In this document: piece by piece, positions 47,642 to 56,735 of the stretch
How the letters are laid out: every line of letters begins with the position of its first letter
How positions within the stretch are numbered: the stretch's first letter is position 1
IMG/VR virus record: IMGVR_UViG_3300046519_000190
Coordinates: 1-64,000 of that record
Strand: one strand, 5' to 3'
DNA: 64,000 nt
Source of the DNA: a virus
The notes under the pieces: model-generated
What the model was told of the DNA's origin: nothing
Database searches by the model: none
The model's input: only the letters and a program-made list of their open reading frames with translations
Made by a program: the position numbers and the translations under genes

Positions 47642-47656
47642 TGGGGCTTCTATGGG

Positions 47657-50600
47657 TTACAAGTCGAAGATGTCAGCTACCTGCTGGAACACCTGGTCGA
47701 GTAAGGCTTGTTTGCTGGCGTCGAAACAGATCATCGCCGGGTTGAATCCGCTGACCACAGTACAGTCGGTCTTTGGATCGAAGAAAGACTTGCCGCAGTT
47801 GTCTTCCCAGCCACCCTTGATATCCGCAACAAGCTGTCGAACCGCTTTGCTGCCGAGTGCGACGATCACCGGAGGCTTCAAGAGGGCGATTTCTCGATCC
47901 AGGAAGCGGGCACATCCGTTTGCGGTCGTGTTCTCAATCTCCTCTTCCTTGAGCTTGCGAGCCTTGATGAAGCTGGTGACGTACACATCGGACATCTTCA
48001 AGCCGGCTTTCGTCATCGCCGCTTTGATGAATGCTCCAGTATCACCCACCATCATCTGACCCTTCTCTTCCTCTTTGTACGATGGGCCGTCCAGAACGAT
48101 CATGACCTTCGGCTTCTTGCCCAGGACAGGTTGAGGGTGTCTGCGCCCAATAAAGGGACAGCCGTCACAACCTTTGTTCGTTTGGAAGTCGTCGACAATC
48201 TGGATCAGTTCAGCGCTGACGTCGCCAGTGATTTCGATCACGCGCTCTGCCTTGACGTTGCTAACCACGATCCCAGGGAGAAGCTCCTTCTGGTCACGCA
48301 GACGATCCGGGTGTCGGCTGTCCAGTTGACCTGGCTCGATCTTCGCGAACGCACCGATCTTATCCAGAACCTCCTGGTGACGCTTGTTGCATGCGCGCCG
48401 GTCAACTTCGAGGATCAACTCCGCTTTGTTCTTGAACCCGCGACCCAGCTTCTTACGAGCTTCCACGATTGCGTTGGCAGACTTGTCGCTCATGCCCTTG
48501 ATCGATTGGAACGGTGCATACAGGATCTTCTGCCCTCTCGCTGCGTCAAAGCCGACCTCGTAGCGGTTCGAGCTGTGGTTGATGTCAGGGGGTACGATGT
48601 AGATATCGTTCGCCTGAGCATCTTTGGCGAGCCCTGAGAGCTTCTGTTCATCCAGAATCGACAGACAGGCTGCATAGAACGCTTCGGGGTAGTAGACCTT
48701 CACCCACATGGTCATGTAGGAAATGAGGGTGTACGCAACTGAGTGGGATTTGTTGAAGCCATAGCCAGCGAACTTCTCGATCTGCTCGAAGATGAAGGTC
48801 GCGGTTGCGTGATCCAGGCCCGACGTTGCAATACAGCCGTCTACGAACTTGTCGCGCTGTTCGGCCATCTTCACCGGGTCTTTCTTACCCATGATCTTCC
48901 GGAGTCCGTCAGCCTCTGGGAACGTGTAGCCCGCGAGGTCTCGGGAAATCTGCATAACCTGCTCCTGGTACACCATCACAGACATCGTGGGTTCCAGTGC
49001 CGCTTTCATGTTCGGGTGAAGGTACTCAGGCTCGGTGAATTCCTTCTTGATGGACACATACATATCCATCAGACCTGCTTTGATAGGGCCTGGTCGGAAC
49101 AGAGCTGTTGCGGCAACACAGTCGTCGAAGGTCAGATTGCCCCCGCTACCGAGTTCCTTGAGCAGCTTGCGCATACCCCCAGACTCAAACTGGAACACCC
49201 CGTAGGTCTTGCCCTCTGCGAACGACTGGAGAACTTTCGGATCGTCGAGTGGAAGGGTGGTGAAGTCCACATCGATGCCGGCGCTCTCACGAATGTAATC
49301 CCGTGCGAGTCGAAGGATGTCCAAGTTGGACAGACCCAGCACGTCGAGCTTGATCAAGCCGAAGTCTTCGACGACCCGCTTGTCCCAGTTCACGATGCCC
49401 ACGCCCTGGCGAGTGTTGACTACGCCACGTTCAACGATGTCTGTTCCTGCTACAACCACACCCGCTGCGTGCTTGGCGAAGTTCTTGAACGTGCCCTGCA
49501 AACCTACAGATGCCGCCCAAACTTCCGGGTGGTTCAGTGCGAGCTTCTCCAACTCGGGTACGAACGCAACCGCTTTCTCAAGTGGGATTGGTACGCCCGA
49601 CTCTTTCGGCACCAGCTTCGAGCAGTCGTACTGGTTCTCATGCAGACCATGAGCCTTGCCCACCGCTTGAATAGCGCCAGCACCCGCGATGGTGTTGTAG
49701 TTCGCGATCTGGACGACACGATTGCTGCCGAACTTGCCCACCAGATGATCAACGATGTCCTGACGGCGACTGGACATGAAGTCGAGGTCGATGTCGGGCA
49801 AGTCGATACGTTCCGGGTTGATGAATCGCTCGAAAATCAGGTTGAAACGGATTGGGTCCACGTCAGTGATGCCCATCAGATATGCAACCAGGCTACCACC
49901 TACCGAACCCCGACCCGGGCCTACCATGATGTCGTCGTTCTTCGACCAATTGACGATGTAGTGAACCAACTGGAAGTAGGGCTCGAACTCCATCTTCTGG
50001 AGAATGCTCAGCTCGTACTTCAACCGCTCCTGATACTTGGGCAGCAGACTTGCGTCGGGCTTGTAGCCGAACACTTCTTTACCCAGACGCTCTTTCCAAC
50101 CCTGCTTGCAGATGGCCACGATGTCAGCCATTGGACTCGACGACATGACGGGCAGACTTGGGGTCATCTTCGACCACTTGTAAGGGTGGTCTTTGAAGTA
50201 GGCTTGAGTTTTGCACCAGGCTTGGTTGAAAAGATCGGTCGCTGCATCGTCGTCGAAACCCATAGCCACTACACGATCGATCGCCAACCCCATGTGTGTG
50301 ACAACCTCAGTTGCCTCGATCACATGAAGGTCTTCGGGCGGCTCACGGCGAAACATCCCATCAACTTTGTCATGCGACAAGATGGAGTTCATCGTGTTGC
50401 GGAACTTCGCCTCGTCTTTCTGATTGAGCGTGGGCCGGGTCATGATCCCTTCAATGCCCCGTTCCTGCATGAGTTTCAGCGTGTTGAAGTTGTGCGCGTT
50501 GTAGTACGCACTATCAACTGGGATCAGCTCGCACAGTAGCTGTGAGACGTCGAGCGCATAGCAGAGTGAATCTAGTACGCTCTCACGATGTTTGTGCTGT

Positions 50601-51049
50601 AGCACGCTATAAGCGCTGCCCAGGGTCATCGTTAGGTTGCCCCGAGTCATGAACCAGATCAACTCGTCCAAGCTGATCTGCATACGAGCAGGCTTGGTGC
50701 AGTAGTGGTCTTCACGCTGCGCGAGGGTCAACAACTCGCACAAGTCTTTGAAGCCCTCCTCGTTCCTCACATACAGAGAGGGTACGAAGAAAGGATTGGG
50801 CGCTTTCTTTGGCTCGCCCCGCTTCGCTGCTACCCAGTCCAAGTCATGGACGACCGCAATCTGCACGCCCAGTCCTACTTTCAGGCCCTTTGCTTTGCCT
50901 GCGATGATCGGCATCGAGTCGATTGACTCCACGTCCGTCACCACGATGCCATCATACCCGGCAAGCTCCGCTTTCTTTGCGAGGGCTTCCGGGTCGTAGA
51001 TGGACTCTCCAAGTGAAAAATGGGTCTTGGCCCCCAACAGGTTATTCAT
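47657..51049 (-). CDS. DNA polymerase III alpha-like with C-terminal UDG-like domain (1130 aa)
   Basis: PHP-like N-terminus (THFSLGES), palm with GPGRGSVGGS (about 377-386), catalytic Asp pair in DLPDIDLDF (about 421 and 423), third Asp in IKLDVLGLSNLD, ALFRPGP and YGFNKSHSVAYTLISY finger motifs. From about residue 960 to the end there is a separate domain: CDGCPF, VLDGPSYKEEEKGQMMVG, GCARFLDREI and PPVIVALGSKAV, resembling family 4-type uracil-DNA glycosylases with Fe-S cysteines. Start at 51049 with AGGAG. This is likely the replicative polymerase. Confidence 0.92.
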   Translation of the reverse strand: MNNLLGAKTHFSLGESIYDPEALAKKAELAGYDGIVVTDVESIDSMPIIAGKAKGLKVGLGVQIAVVHDLDWVAAKRGEPKKAPNPFFVPSLYVRNEEGFKDLCELLTLAQREDHYCTKPARMQISLDELIWFMTRGNLTMTLGSAYSVLQHKHRESVLDSLCYALDVSQLLCELIPVDSAYYNAHNFNTLKLMQERGIEGIMTRPTLNQKDEAKFRNTMNSILSHDKVDGMFRREPPEDLHVIEATEVVTHMGLAIDRVVAMGFDDDAATDLFNQAWCKTQAYFKDHPYKWSKMTPSLPVMSSSPMADIVAICKQGWKERLGKEVFGYKPDASLLPKYQERLKYELSILQKMEFEPYFQLVHYIVNWSKNDDIMVGPGRGSVGGSLVAYLMGITDVDPIRFNLIFERFINPERIDLPDIDLDFMSSRRQDIVDHLVGKFGSNRVVQIANYNTIAGAGAIQAVGKAHGLHENQYDCSKLVPKESGVPIPLEKAVAFVPELEKLALNHPEVWAASVGLQGTFKNFAKHAAGVVVAGTDIVERGVVNTRQGVGIVNWDKRVVEDFGLIKLDVLGLSNLDILRLARDYIRESAGIDVDFTTLPLDDPKVLQSFAEGKTYGVFQFESGGMRKLLKELGSGGNLTFDDCVAATALFRPGPIKAGLMDMYVSIKKEFTEPEYLHPNMKAALEPTMSVMVYQEQVMQISRDLAGYTFPEADGLRKIMGKKDPVKMAEQRDKFVDGCIATSGLDHATATFIFEQIEKFAGYGFNKSHSVAYTLISYMTMWVKVYYPEAFYAACLSILDEQKLSGLAKDAQANDIYIVPPDINHSSNRYEVGFDAARGQKILYAPFQSIKGMSDKSANAIVEARKKLGRGFKNKAELILEVDRRACNKRHQEVLDKIGAFAKIEPGQLDSRHPDRLRDQKELLPGIVVSNVKAERVIEITGDVSAELIQIVDDFQTNKGCDGCPFIGRRHPQPVLGKKPKVMIVLDGPSYKEEEKGQMMVGDTGAFIKAAMTKAGLKMSDVYVTSFIKARKLKEEEIENTTANGCARFLDREIALLKPPVIVALGSKAVRQLVADIKGGWEDNCGKSFFDPKTDCTVVSGFNPAMICFDASKQALLDQVFQQVADIFDL

Positions 51050-51051
51050 GG

Positions 51052-51594
51052 TCAACTCCTGATGATCAATTTCTCATCGGCGATCCTGGCAATACCAAGA
51101 CCTGTCACGACCGACACCCCAATACTTGCCTGCGATGCTGCTACAGACGGGCTGTGCCCTAGTTTGTCTTTCAGTTCCAGCATGTAGGTGTAGCGATCAA
51201 CTGGCCCTTTCAAGAGCAGGTCGAACAAAACAGAAACGGCGAGAGGCTTCTGATCCCGGATTGGGTTCACACCCTCGATCAACATCTTGCGAAAGTTGAC
51301 CTTCGTCCTGAGTAGGGAAGCTGCTACGCGCTGCGCGTTCTCAGGAATCATACTGATTAGTTTCTGGGCAGTCTCAGGCAAGTCAGCGTCGAATCTGGGT
51401 TGCTCTGCGAGCTTCTCAGAGCCTTTGTGAGACATCTTGAGGATTGCATCTACGCTGATGAGGGGTCGAAGCTCCTCGATGCGCTGGCGAGCTGCTGTGC
51501 GGCACTCTGACGAGTATTCGCATGCCTGGCATACGATGGACTTGACGCTGTAGGTAATGGCGTTGCCAAAGCACCCGGGTTTGTCGAATTGCAT
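51052..51594 (-). CDS. Cysteine-cluster protein next to polymerase (180 aa)
   Basis: N-terminal Cys pattern C-x13-C-x2-C-x5-C (PGCF ... IVCQACEYSSEC) could hold an Fe-S cluster or zinc. The rest is helical and ends with a possible HTH region (TYMLELKDKLGHSPSVAASQ). The start at 51594 has GGAG upstream. Its stop lies just before the polymerase start and overlaps the binding site, so the two are co-translated; a polymerase accessory role is possible. Confidence 0.7.
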   Translation of the reverse strand: MQFDKPGCFGNAITYSVKSIVCQACEYSSECRTAARQRIEELRPLISVDAILKMSHKGSEKLAEQPRFDADLPETAQKLISMIPENAQRVAASLLRTKVNFRKMLIEGVNPIRDQKPLAVSVLFDLLLKGPVDRYTYMLELKDKLGHSPSVAASQASIGVSVVTGLGIARIADEKLIIRS

Positions 51595-51618
51595 CCACCG
51601 AACTCCTACGTTGAAGAC

Positions 51619-51645
51619 AAAAAAGCAGGTCACGAAGACCTGCTT
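51619..51645 (-). terminator. Rho-independent terminator
   Basis: AAGCAGGTC, five-base loop, GACCTGCTT followed on the minus strand by TTTT (six T including the arm). Ends the CobS-like unit. Confidence 0.88.
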
Positions 51646-51663
51646 TCTCAATTGCTGCCGATG

Positions 51664-52893
51664 TTACGCGAGGATACGTTTCGCGACACCCAGCGCAGCT
51701 TCTTTTTCTGCTTCTGGCAGACGGTTGCAGTAGGCATACATCGCGCCTTCTACGAAGTCCGCTTTCATCATGCCGATGCGAGCGATGTTGATGGCAACGC
51801 GAGGCCCGATGGTCAGCGAAACGATGTTCGGGAACGACTTGTGACGGATTTCGTCAGCGAACTGGCGAATACGTTTGGCGTCAGCTTCTGACAGGCCAGT
51901 CGCAGCGGCGATCATCGCGATTTCTTGCTTCTCTGGTGGGTAGTCCACCATCGCTACAACACCGAAACGCTCGATGGTCGCGGCGTCTTGGGTGATGGTT
52001 GCTTGGTACAGGCCGGATTGGTCGCCAGTACCGTTCGTGTTGCCCGTTGCTGCGAATGCGAACAGAGGGTGAGGCTTGATCACACGCAGATGTGGCGGGG
52101 CGTTTTTGATGATCAGCGGCTCGCCTTCGAGGATCGCTTGGTACGCAGACAGAACGGTTGGGCTTGAACGGTCGATTTCGTCAGCCAGGTAGGTCCAGCC
52201 GTTCTGCATGGCAGTAGGCAGTGGACCCAGCTCGAACTCAGTGACCGATACAGCAGAGCCATCCGGGTTGATGTGAGGCTTGACGACCCACTGGCCGACG
52301 ATGTGCGACTCTTCGGTGTCGACAGTGTGCTGGAAGCGGAACAGACGACGATTCAAACCGGCGCACATTTGCTTGAAGATCGAGGACTTACCAACGCCAG
52401 AGTGGCCGTACAGGAAGATCGGGGTACGCAGTTCGAGCGCCATCATCACGGTCTTGGTCAGATCGGGGTTCAGGATGTAGTTGTCGTTCCAGGCTGGGAC
52501 CATGTGCTCGTCAGTACCGCCGCGACGGGCGTCAGCAGTGCAAGGGATGCCGGTGCCAGCTTTGGTGTACGCAGACTTGGTGCTCTTCGGGAAGCGGAAG
52601 ACTTCGTGGAAGAAGACCTTCTCGACATCAGGATCGGCCGATGCAGCGGGTTTCGCGCCAGCACCAGGGTTGGCGGCGGCAACTTTAGCCTCTTCGGCTT
52701 CGCGCTTCGCTTTCATTTCGGCCATTTTCAGCTTGGCCGTTTCAGACAGCAGCTCTGCGTCTGGGAATTTGGCACGATAAGTTTCGAGGTCCATCGAAAC
52801 GGCCGAGTCCTCGCTGTGCGCAGTCTTGAGGTGGTTTGCAATGCTGTGTACTTCTTCGCCGCATACTTCGCACTTGATTTTATCGTTGCTCAC
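51664..52893 (-). CDS. CobS-like AAA+ ATPase with N-terminal zinc finger (409 aa)
   Basis: GTG start at 52893 with GAGAGG upstream. CEVC...NHLKTAH (residues 8-26) is a C2H2 finger; a linker rich in Ala/Lys follows; the ATPase has GHSGVGKSSIF (Walker A), YLADEIDRSSPTVLSAYQAI (Walker B), FAATGNTNG (sensor 1) and a dense C-terminal lid. CobS/MoxR-type ATPases remodel complexes with a vWA partner, which is encoded just upstream. In a phage the target is unknown; cobaltochelatase activity is unlikely because no large subunit is present. Confidence 0.85.
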   Translation of the reverse strand: MSNDKIKCEVCGEEVHSIANHLKTAHSEDSAVSMDLETYRAKFPDAELLSETAKLKMAEMKAKREAEEAKVAAANPGAGAKPAASADPDVEKVFFHEVFRFPKSTKSAYTKAGTGIPCTADARRGGTDEHMVPAWNDNYILNPDLTKTVMMALELRTPIFLYGHSGVGKSSIFKQMCAGLNRRLFRFQHTVDTEESHIVGQWVVKPHINPDGSAVSVTEFELGPLPTAMQNGWTYLADEIDRSSPTVLSAYQAILEGEPLIIKNAPPHLRVIKPHPLFAFAATGNTNGTGDQSGLYQATITQDAATIERFGVVAMVDYPPEKQEIAMIAAATGLSEADAKRIRQFADEIRHKSFPNIVSLTIGPRVAINIARIGMMKADFVEGAMYAYCNRLPEAEKEAALGVAKRILA

Positions 52894-52938
52894 TGGTGAA
52901 TCCTCTCTTCGTTTAAGTTTAAGTTGTCGCGTTTGATT

Positions 52939-52965
52939 CAGTGAGCGCATTTTGTACGCTCACTG
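52939..52965 (-). other. Perfect inverted repeat, 9-bp arms
   Basis: CAGTGAGCG and CGCTCACTG around TACAAAATG (minus strand), between the CobT-like stop (52984) and the CobS-like start. No U-tract. Could tune CobS expression relative to CobT. Confidence 0.5.
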
Positions 52966-52983
52966 ACGGGCGTTCAATGGGGT

Positions 52984-55068
52984 TTAGCTGGCAAGCAGCG
53001 CGTCCCGGAGTTGCTTGAGGACGATGCCTGGCAGCTCTTCGACGTTATCCAGCTTGACGTTCTTGCGGTAGAAGTTCTGCACGGCGTTGGACATGATGCC
53101 GACACCGACGATGTTCGTACCGTCTTTCTCGATGCGCTTGACCACTGCTTTCAAGTGGGCGTTCAGCTTGGCACCAGGCACACCACCAGCAGGTTGACCA
53201 TCGCTGAACACGATCATCATCTTGCCTTTCTTCTTGCCCCGATTGGCATGTCGGCACAGGGACTCGTAGGCATACTGCACAGACTCGCCGTCGATGTTCG
53301 AAGCCATCGATGACTGGACGTGAGCGTAGCTCGCCATGCGCTTCTTGACTTCGATGGAGAACTTCTCTTTGAAGGTCTTGAACATCGGCAGTCGAAGTGG
53401 CTCACAGCGATCCCAGGACCGGCCGCTGTTGTGCTCTTCGCACATTTCTTTGTACAGGTCTTTCGACCGCTGAGCGTACAAGTCGCCAGTCGTGAAGCCC
53501 ATGATTTCGCAATCGACACCCAGACGACCCAGGACGTCTGCAAGCACCCACGCAGAACACATGGCTGTATGAATCTTGGCACCGCCCATCGAACCAGAGC
53601 AGTCGATCACCAGCGACACGGCTACTTCCCGGGTCTTGTGCTCGATCTTGTTCTTGTAGATGTGGTCGTCGCCGGCAGTCAGACGATACAGGTTGTTCGA
53701 CGACAGCTTGCCTTTACGCAGACCCTGTTGAGTCAGCGACTTGTTCCGGGCTGCGAACGCTCGTTCGAGGTTGCGAGACACTGGGCCGACCATGCCCATG
53801 ATGGCTTTTTCCATGTCTTCGAGCCATTTCGGGCTGTAAGATGATGGCACTTTGGGCGCTTCGAGCTGATCCCATTCGCGAGTGAAGACGGTGTAGTCTT
53901 CCTCTTCCATTTCTGTCGAACACAGATCGGTGACGTACTGGCCAAACTCAGTGCCGATATCCTGGGTTTTGTTCCAGTCGAAGTCCTTGAGGTAGTTGGC
54001 GCCACCGTATTCAGCTTGTGCGGACTCGGTGTCTTCTTGAGGGCCTTTGTTCTCTTGCTGGCTGCTGATGCCGTCACCGCCGTCGCTAGCTTCTTCCTCA
54101 CGACGCTCACCATCATTGCTGCCTTCGCCCTCATCTTCCTCGTCGGCATCGTCTTCGCCGTCTTCCTCTTCGCCGGCCCCATCTTCGGCTTCTTCATCTT
54201 CGGGAAGTTCTTCTTTGTCGCCTTTGCCGCCAGAACCTCCTTCTTCCTCTTCACCCTCTTCGTCGAGGGCACCGCCACCAGCGCCTTTGTTACCCTTCGG
54301 TGGCTTGCTGCCCTTTTTGCCACCACCTTTACCGCCCATGCCGCCCGCACCACTGCCACCACCCTTGCCCGATTTGCTCGGGTCTTCATCACCGAATGGG
54401 TTGTTGCCGTCGCCTTCTGGGGGTTCACCCATGACCACGTTGCGAATCTGCTTCGCCATGTCGTAGCAGTCAGACGCTTTGGTCATCGTCTTCATCTTGG
54501 AAGCGATTGGGTCAAGCTGCTTCTGAATGCCGGCGATCAGGGACCACTTGTCGCTCATGTAGTCCTGGAAGAACTTCTGACCACCCCAAGCACGCAATGC
54601 GGGGATCGCGAGGACTTGGAACAGCTCTTGCTCTTCGGCGCCGTTTGCGAGGGCTTCTTTCAGCTTCGGCGTGATGAACTTGTCCACGAACGTTTGGTGC
54701 ATGTTCGCGAGGTTGTGGCGAGAACCCTGGAAGTTCTTGACCATTTCCTTCTCGCAGAAGAAGGATTCGAGCGGGTTATACAGACCGCTCATATTCTCGT
54801 GAGTCGCACGCAGGTTCGATTTGCCGTCTGCGTACAGGACTTTGGAGATTTCGCTGTCGAGGAAGCCTTGAATCGCGTCGATCAGCTCTTCGCTGGCGTC
54901 GTCCGGGATCATCGGCAAGTTGACGCGCGTTGCCTTCATGGTACGTTCGTCATACTTCACGAACGCCTTTACACCCGATTGGGTGACGAGAACTTTGCCG
55001 TCAGAGAGGATTTGCGCAATCTTGGTGATTGCTTCCCTCATGATAACGACGCGTTGAGTGCGATCCAT
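52984..55068 (-). CDS. CobT-like vWA-domain protein (694 aa)
   Basis: The start at 55068 has CAGG upstream. Helical N-terminal domain (about 1-240), a long low-complexity Gly/Lys and Asp/Glu stretch (about 250-355), and a C-terminal von Willebrand A domain with the MIDAS motif DCSGSMGG and a distal IVFSDGQPAGG. This is the architecture of CobT, partner of the CobS-like ATPase encoded immediately downstream. Probably a phage-specific chaperone-like machine. Confidence 0.85.
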   Translation of the reverse strand: MDRTQRVVIMREAITKIAQILSDGKVLVTQSGVKAFVKYDERTMKATRVNLPMIPDDASEELIDAIQGFLDSEISKVLYADGKSNLRATHENMSGLYNPLESFFCEKEMVKNFQGSRHNLANMHQTFVDKFITPKLKEALANGAEEQELFQVLAIPALRAWGGQKFFQDYMSDKWSLIAGIQKQLDPIASKMKTMTKASDCYDMAKQIRNVVMGEPPEGDGNNPFGDEDPSKSGKGGGSGAGGMGGKGGGKKGSKPPKGNKGAGGGALDEEGEEEEGGSGGKGDKEELPEDEEAEDGAGEEEDGEDDADEEDEGEGSNDGERREEEASDGGDGISSQQENKGPQEDTESAQAEYGGANYLKDFDWNKTQDIGTEFGQYVTDLCSTEMEEEDYTVFTREWDQLEAPKVPSSYSPKWLEDMEKAIMGMVGPVSRNLERAFAARNKSLTQQGLRKGKLSSNNLYRLTAGDDHIYKNKIEHKTREVAVSLVIDCSGSMGGAKIHTAMCSAWVLADVLGRLGVDCEIMGFTTGDLYAQRSKDLYKEMCEEHNSGRSWDRCEPLRLPMFKTFKEKFSIEVKKRMASYAHVQSSMASNIDGESVQYAYESLCRHANRGKKKGKMMIVFSDGQPAGGVPGAKLNAHLKAVVKRIEKDGTNIVGVGIMSNAVQNFYRKNVKLDNVEELPGIVLKQLRDALLAS

Positions 55069-55121
55069 AGTTTCAACCTGTTTGAGTGTTTGTTTACAGA
55101 ACAGAGTATGCGCGAAAGAAA

Positions 55122-55142
55122 CTGGGGACACGCGGTCCCCAG
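55122..55142 (-). other. Inverted repeat, 8-bp arms
   Basis: CTGGGGAC and GTCCCCAG around ACGCG or its complement, eight bases after the stop at 55150. No U-tract. Same class as other unit-end hairpins. Confidence 0.5.
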
Positions 55143-55149
55143 CAGGTAG

Positions 55150-55338
55150 TTATTCGAGAGGTATCACCTGCTCGACGTAGAAGGCTCGACCATTGTGAAA
55201 GTCCTCATCCATTGCATTGGCTGCAACGTGACCCATTTCGCGAGCGGCGTCTTCGTCATCGGCATAGACGCTGATGTGGCGAGTCTCTGGCGACCCTGAA
55301 CATTCGCGGATCACGATCAAGAAGTTGGTTCGGCTCAT
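55150..55338 (-). CDS. Hypothetical protein (62 aa)
   Basis: Not recognised. A beta-alpha-beta type small protein (FLIVIRECSG, ISVYADDEDAAREMGHVAAN). Coupled to the ligase gene by ATGA, last of its unit. Confidence 0.75.
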   Translation of the reverse strand: MSRTNFLIVIRECSGSPETRHISVYADDEDAAREMGHVAANAMDEDFHNGRAFYVEQVIPLE

Positions 55339-56735
55339 GCTGGTTCCACCGCGTTGTCGAACTGTTCCACAACCTGGGCGTAAGTGTCAGCCACAGACTT
55401 GTCCAGGCGACGATCGACATAGACTGGCAGAAACAGGCTGTGCTTCTTCTTGCCGTCTTTGCTGACCATGATTTCGTTGGACTTAACGGTGATGATGGCC
55501 CCGATCCACTCTTCGCGAGCCTCGTTGATTTCACGGCGCAGTTCATCGCTGAACCCGGTGCCCACGTTGACTTCGAGCAGGCTATCAGAAGTCCGGCACA
55601 TCAGTGATCCGAAAGTCAGTTCGGTCTTGGCGCCCTCTTTGCCCTCTTCGAAGTCGAATACTTCCAGCTCGACAGGCACTTCCTGCTTGAGCTTGACCTG
55701 ATCTTTGGAAGTACCGTCCTTCCAGATCATCGTCGGCTTCTTGACGATCGTGCCTTCTTGCTTGCGACGGCGAGCAGCCATGTAGTGGTCCATCGCTTCC
55801 TGATAGCTGCGAACCACTTTCGTTTCGATGATAGCGATCAGACTATCTTCCCGCTTCGCTCTGAGCATGCCCACAGCGCTGTTGAGCATGCGCAGACGAT
55901 TCAGATAGGGGACGTTGTAGCTTCCCTTCTTCACAGCGCTGGTCAGCGGGATAACATCCCACAGAACCGCTGTCAGCGTGTAGCCGGGTTGCAGCTCGGT
56001 GCCCTGGATCAGCTTGTTGATCATGCCGTTGCCGACTTCGCGAGCCAGGATATTGCCGGCCGAGTCTTCGACAAGAAGCTCACCGTGAGTCTGTGCGCCT
56101 GCTTCGAAGTCTTCGGTCAGCAGACCTCCAAACGCGATGCGGAATTGCTCAGCCAAACGGTCGAAGCTTGGGCTGCTTGGGAACGGTTGACCCTGACGGC
56201 TGGTGAAGTTGACGAAGGTCTTGTCGATGTTGCCATCAAAGAACATGCCGTCAGCTTTGATCTGGCTGATGACACCGGTGTTGAACGGCCATTCATCCAG
56301 CTTCGAGTCTTTCGGCAGCGAGCAGCGCATGTACGGGAAACAAGGGATGAAGTCTTTCTTCACCTTGTTCACGCTGTTCTCACCGAAGCCTGCTTTCAGG
56401 TCTTTGTTCATCACGCGCCACAACAGCTCGGCCGACTTCTCGTCGAGGCGTTTGTACTCAGTTTCGATGGCTGCTTTCGCTGCATCACCGGTCAGCGTGC
56501 GATCTTGCAAGTCTTTAAGCAGAATGAACGTCGATTCGCCCCACACGAAGTTGCCAGCGAAGCCGGTGTAACGAGCGGGACGAACCCCGAACGTGACGAA
56601 AGGGTTCAGAGCCAGGCTGAGGATGGACAGAAAGTCAGCCTCAGCCATGTAGCGTGTGAGCAAAGCCTGCTTGTCGTTCTTGCCGCTGACGAAGGCGATT
56701 TCTTCGATCGCCTTCATGACGTTTCTGGAGTTCAT
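55335..56735 (-). CDS. ATP-dependent DNA ligase (466 aa)
   Basis: Adenylation motif QIKADGMFFDG with Lys160 as the likely AMP acceptor, THGELLV (motif III), PTMIWKDGTSKDQVKLKQ (motifs IV-V region), and a C-terminal OB-like domain. Similar in layout to T4 gp30. Seals nicks during replication. Start overlaps the upstream stop by four bases. Confidence 0.9.
   Translation of the reverse strand: MNSRNVMKAIEEIAFVSGKNDKQALLTRYMAEADFLSILSLALNPFVTFGVRPARYTGFAGNFVWGESTFILLKDLQDRTLTGDAAKAAIETEYKRLDEKSAELLWRVMNKDLKAGFGENSVNKVKKDFIPCFPYMRCSLPKDSKLDEWPFNTGVISQIKADGMFFDGNIDKTFVNFTSRQGQPFPSSPSFDRLAEQFRIAFGGLLTEDFEAGAQTHGELLVEDSAGNILAREVGNGMINKLIQGTELQPGYTLTAVLWDVIPLTSAVKKGSYNVPYLNRLRMLNSAVGMLRAKREDSLIAIIETKVVRSYQEAMDHYMAARRRKQEGTIVKKPTMIWKDGTSKDQVKLKQEVPVELEVFDFEEGKEGAKTELTFGSLMCRTSDSLLEVNVGTGFSDELRREINEAREEWIGAIITVKSNEIMVSKDGKKKHSLFLPVYVDRRLDKSVADTYAQVVEQFDNAVEPA

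Noticed and set aside
48743-50539. Long plus-strand open frame opposite the polymerase gene
   Set aside because: Antisense to conserved polymerase motifs, with no ribosome binding site or recognisable domain.
51664-55068. Cobaltochelatase (cobalamin synthesis) function for the CobS/CobT-like pair
   Set aside because: No CobN-type large subunit or other cobalamin gene is present; only the ATPase/vWA architecture is shared.
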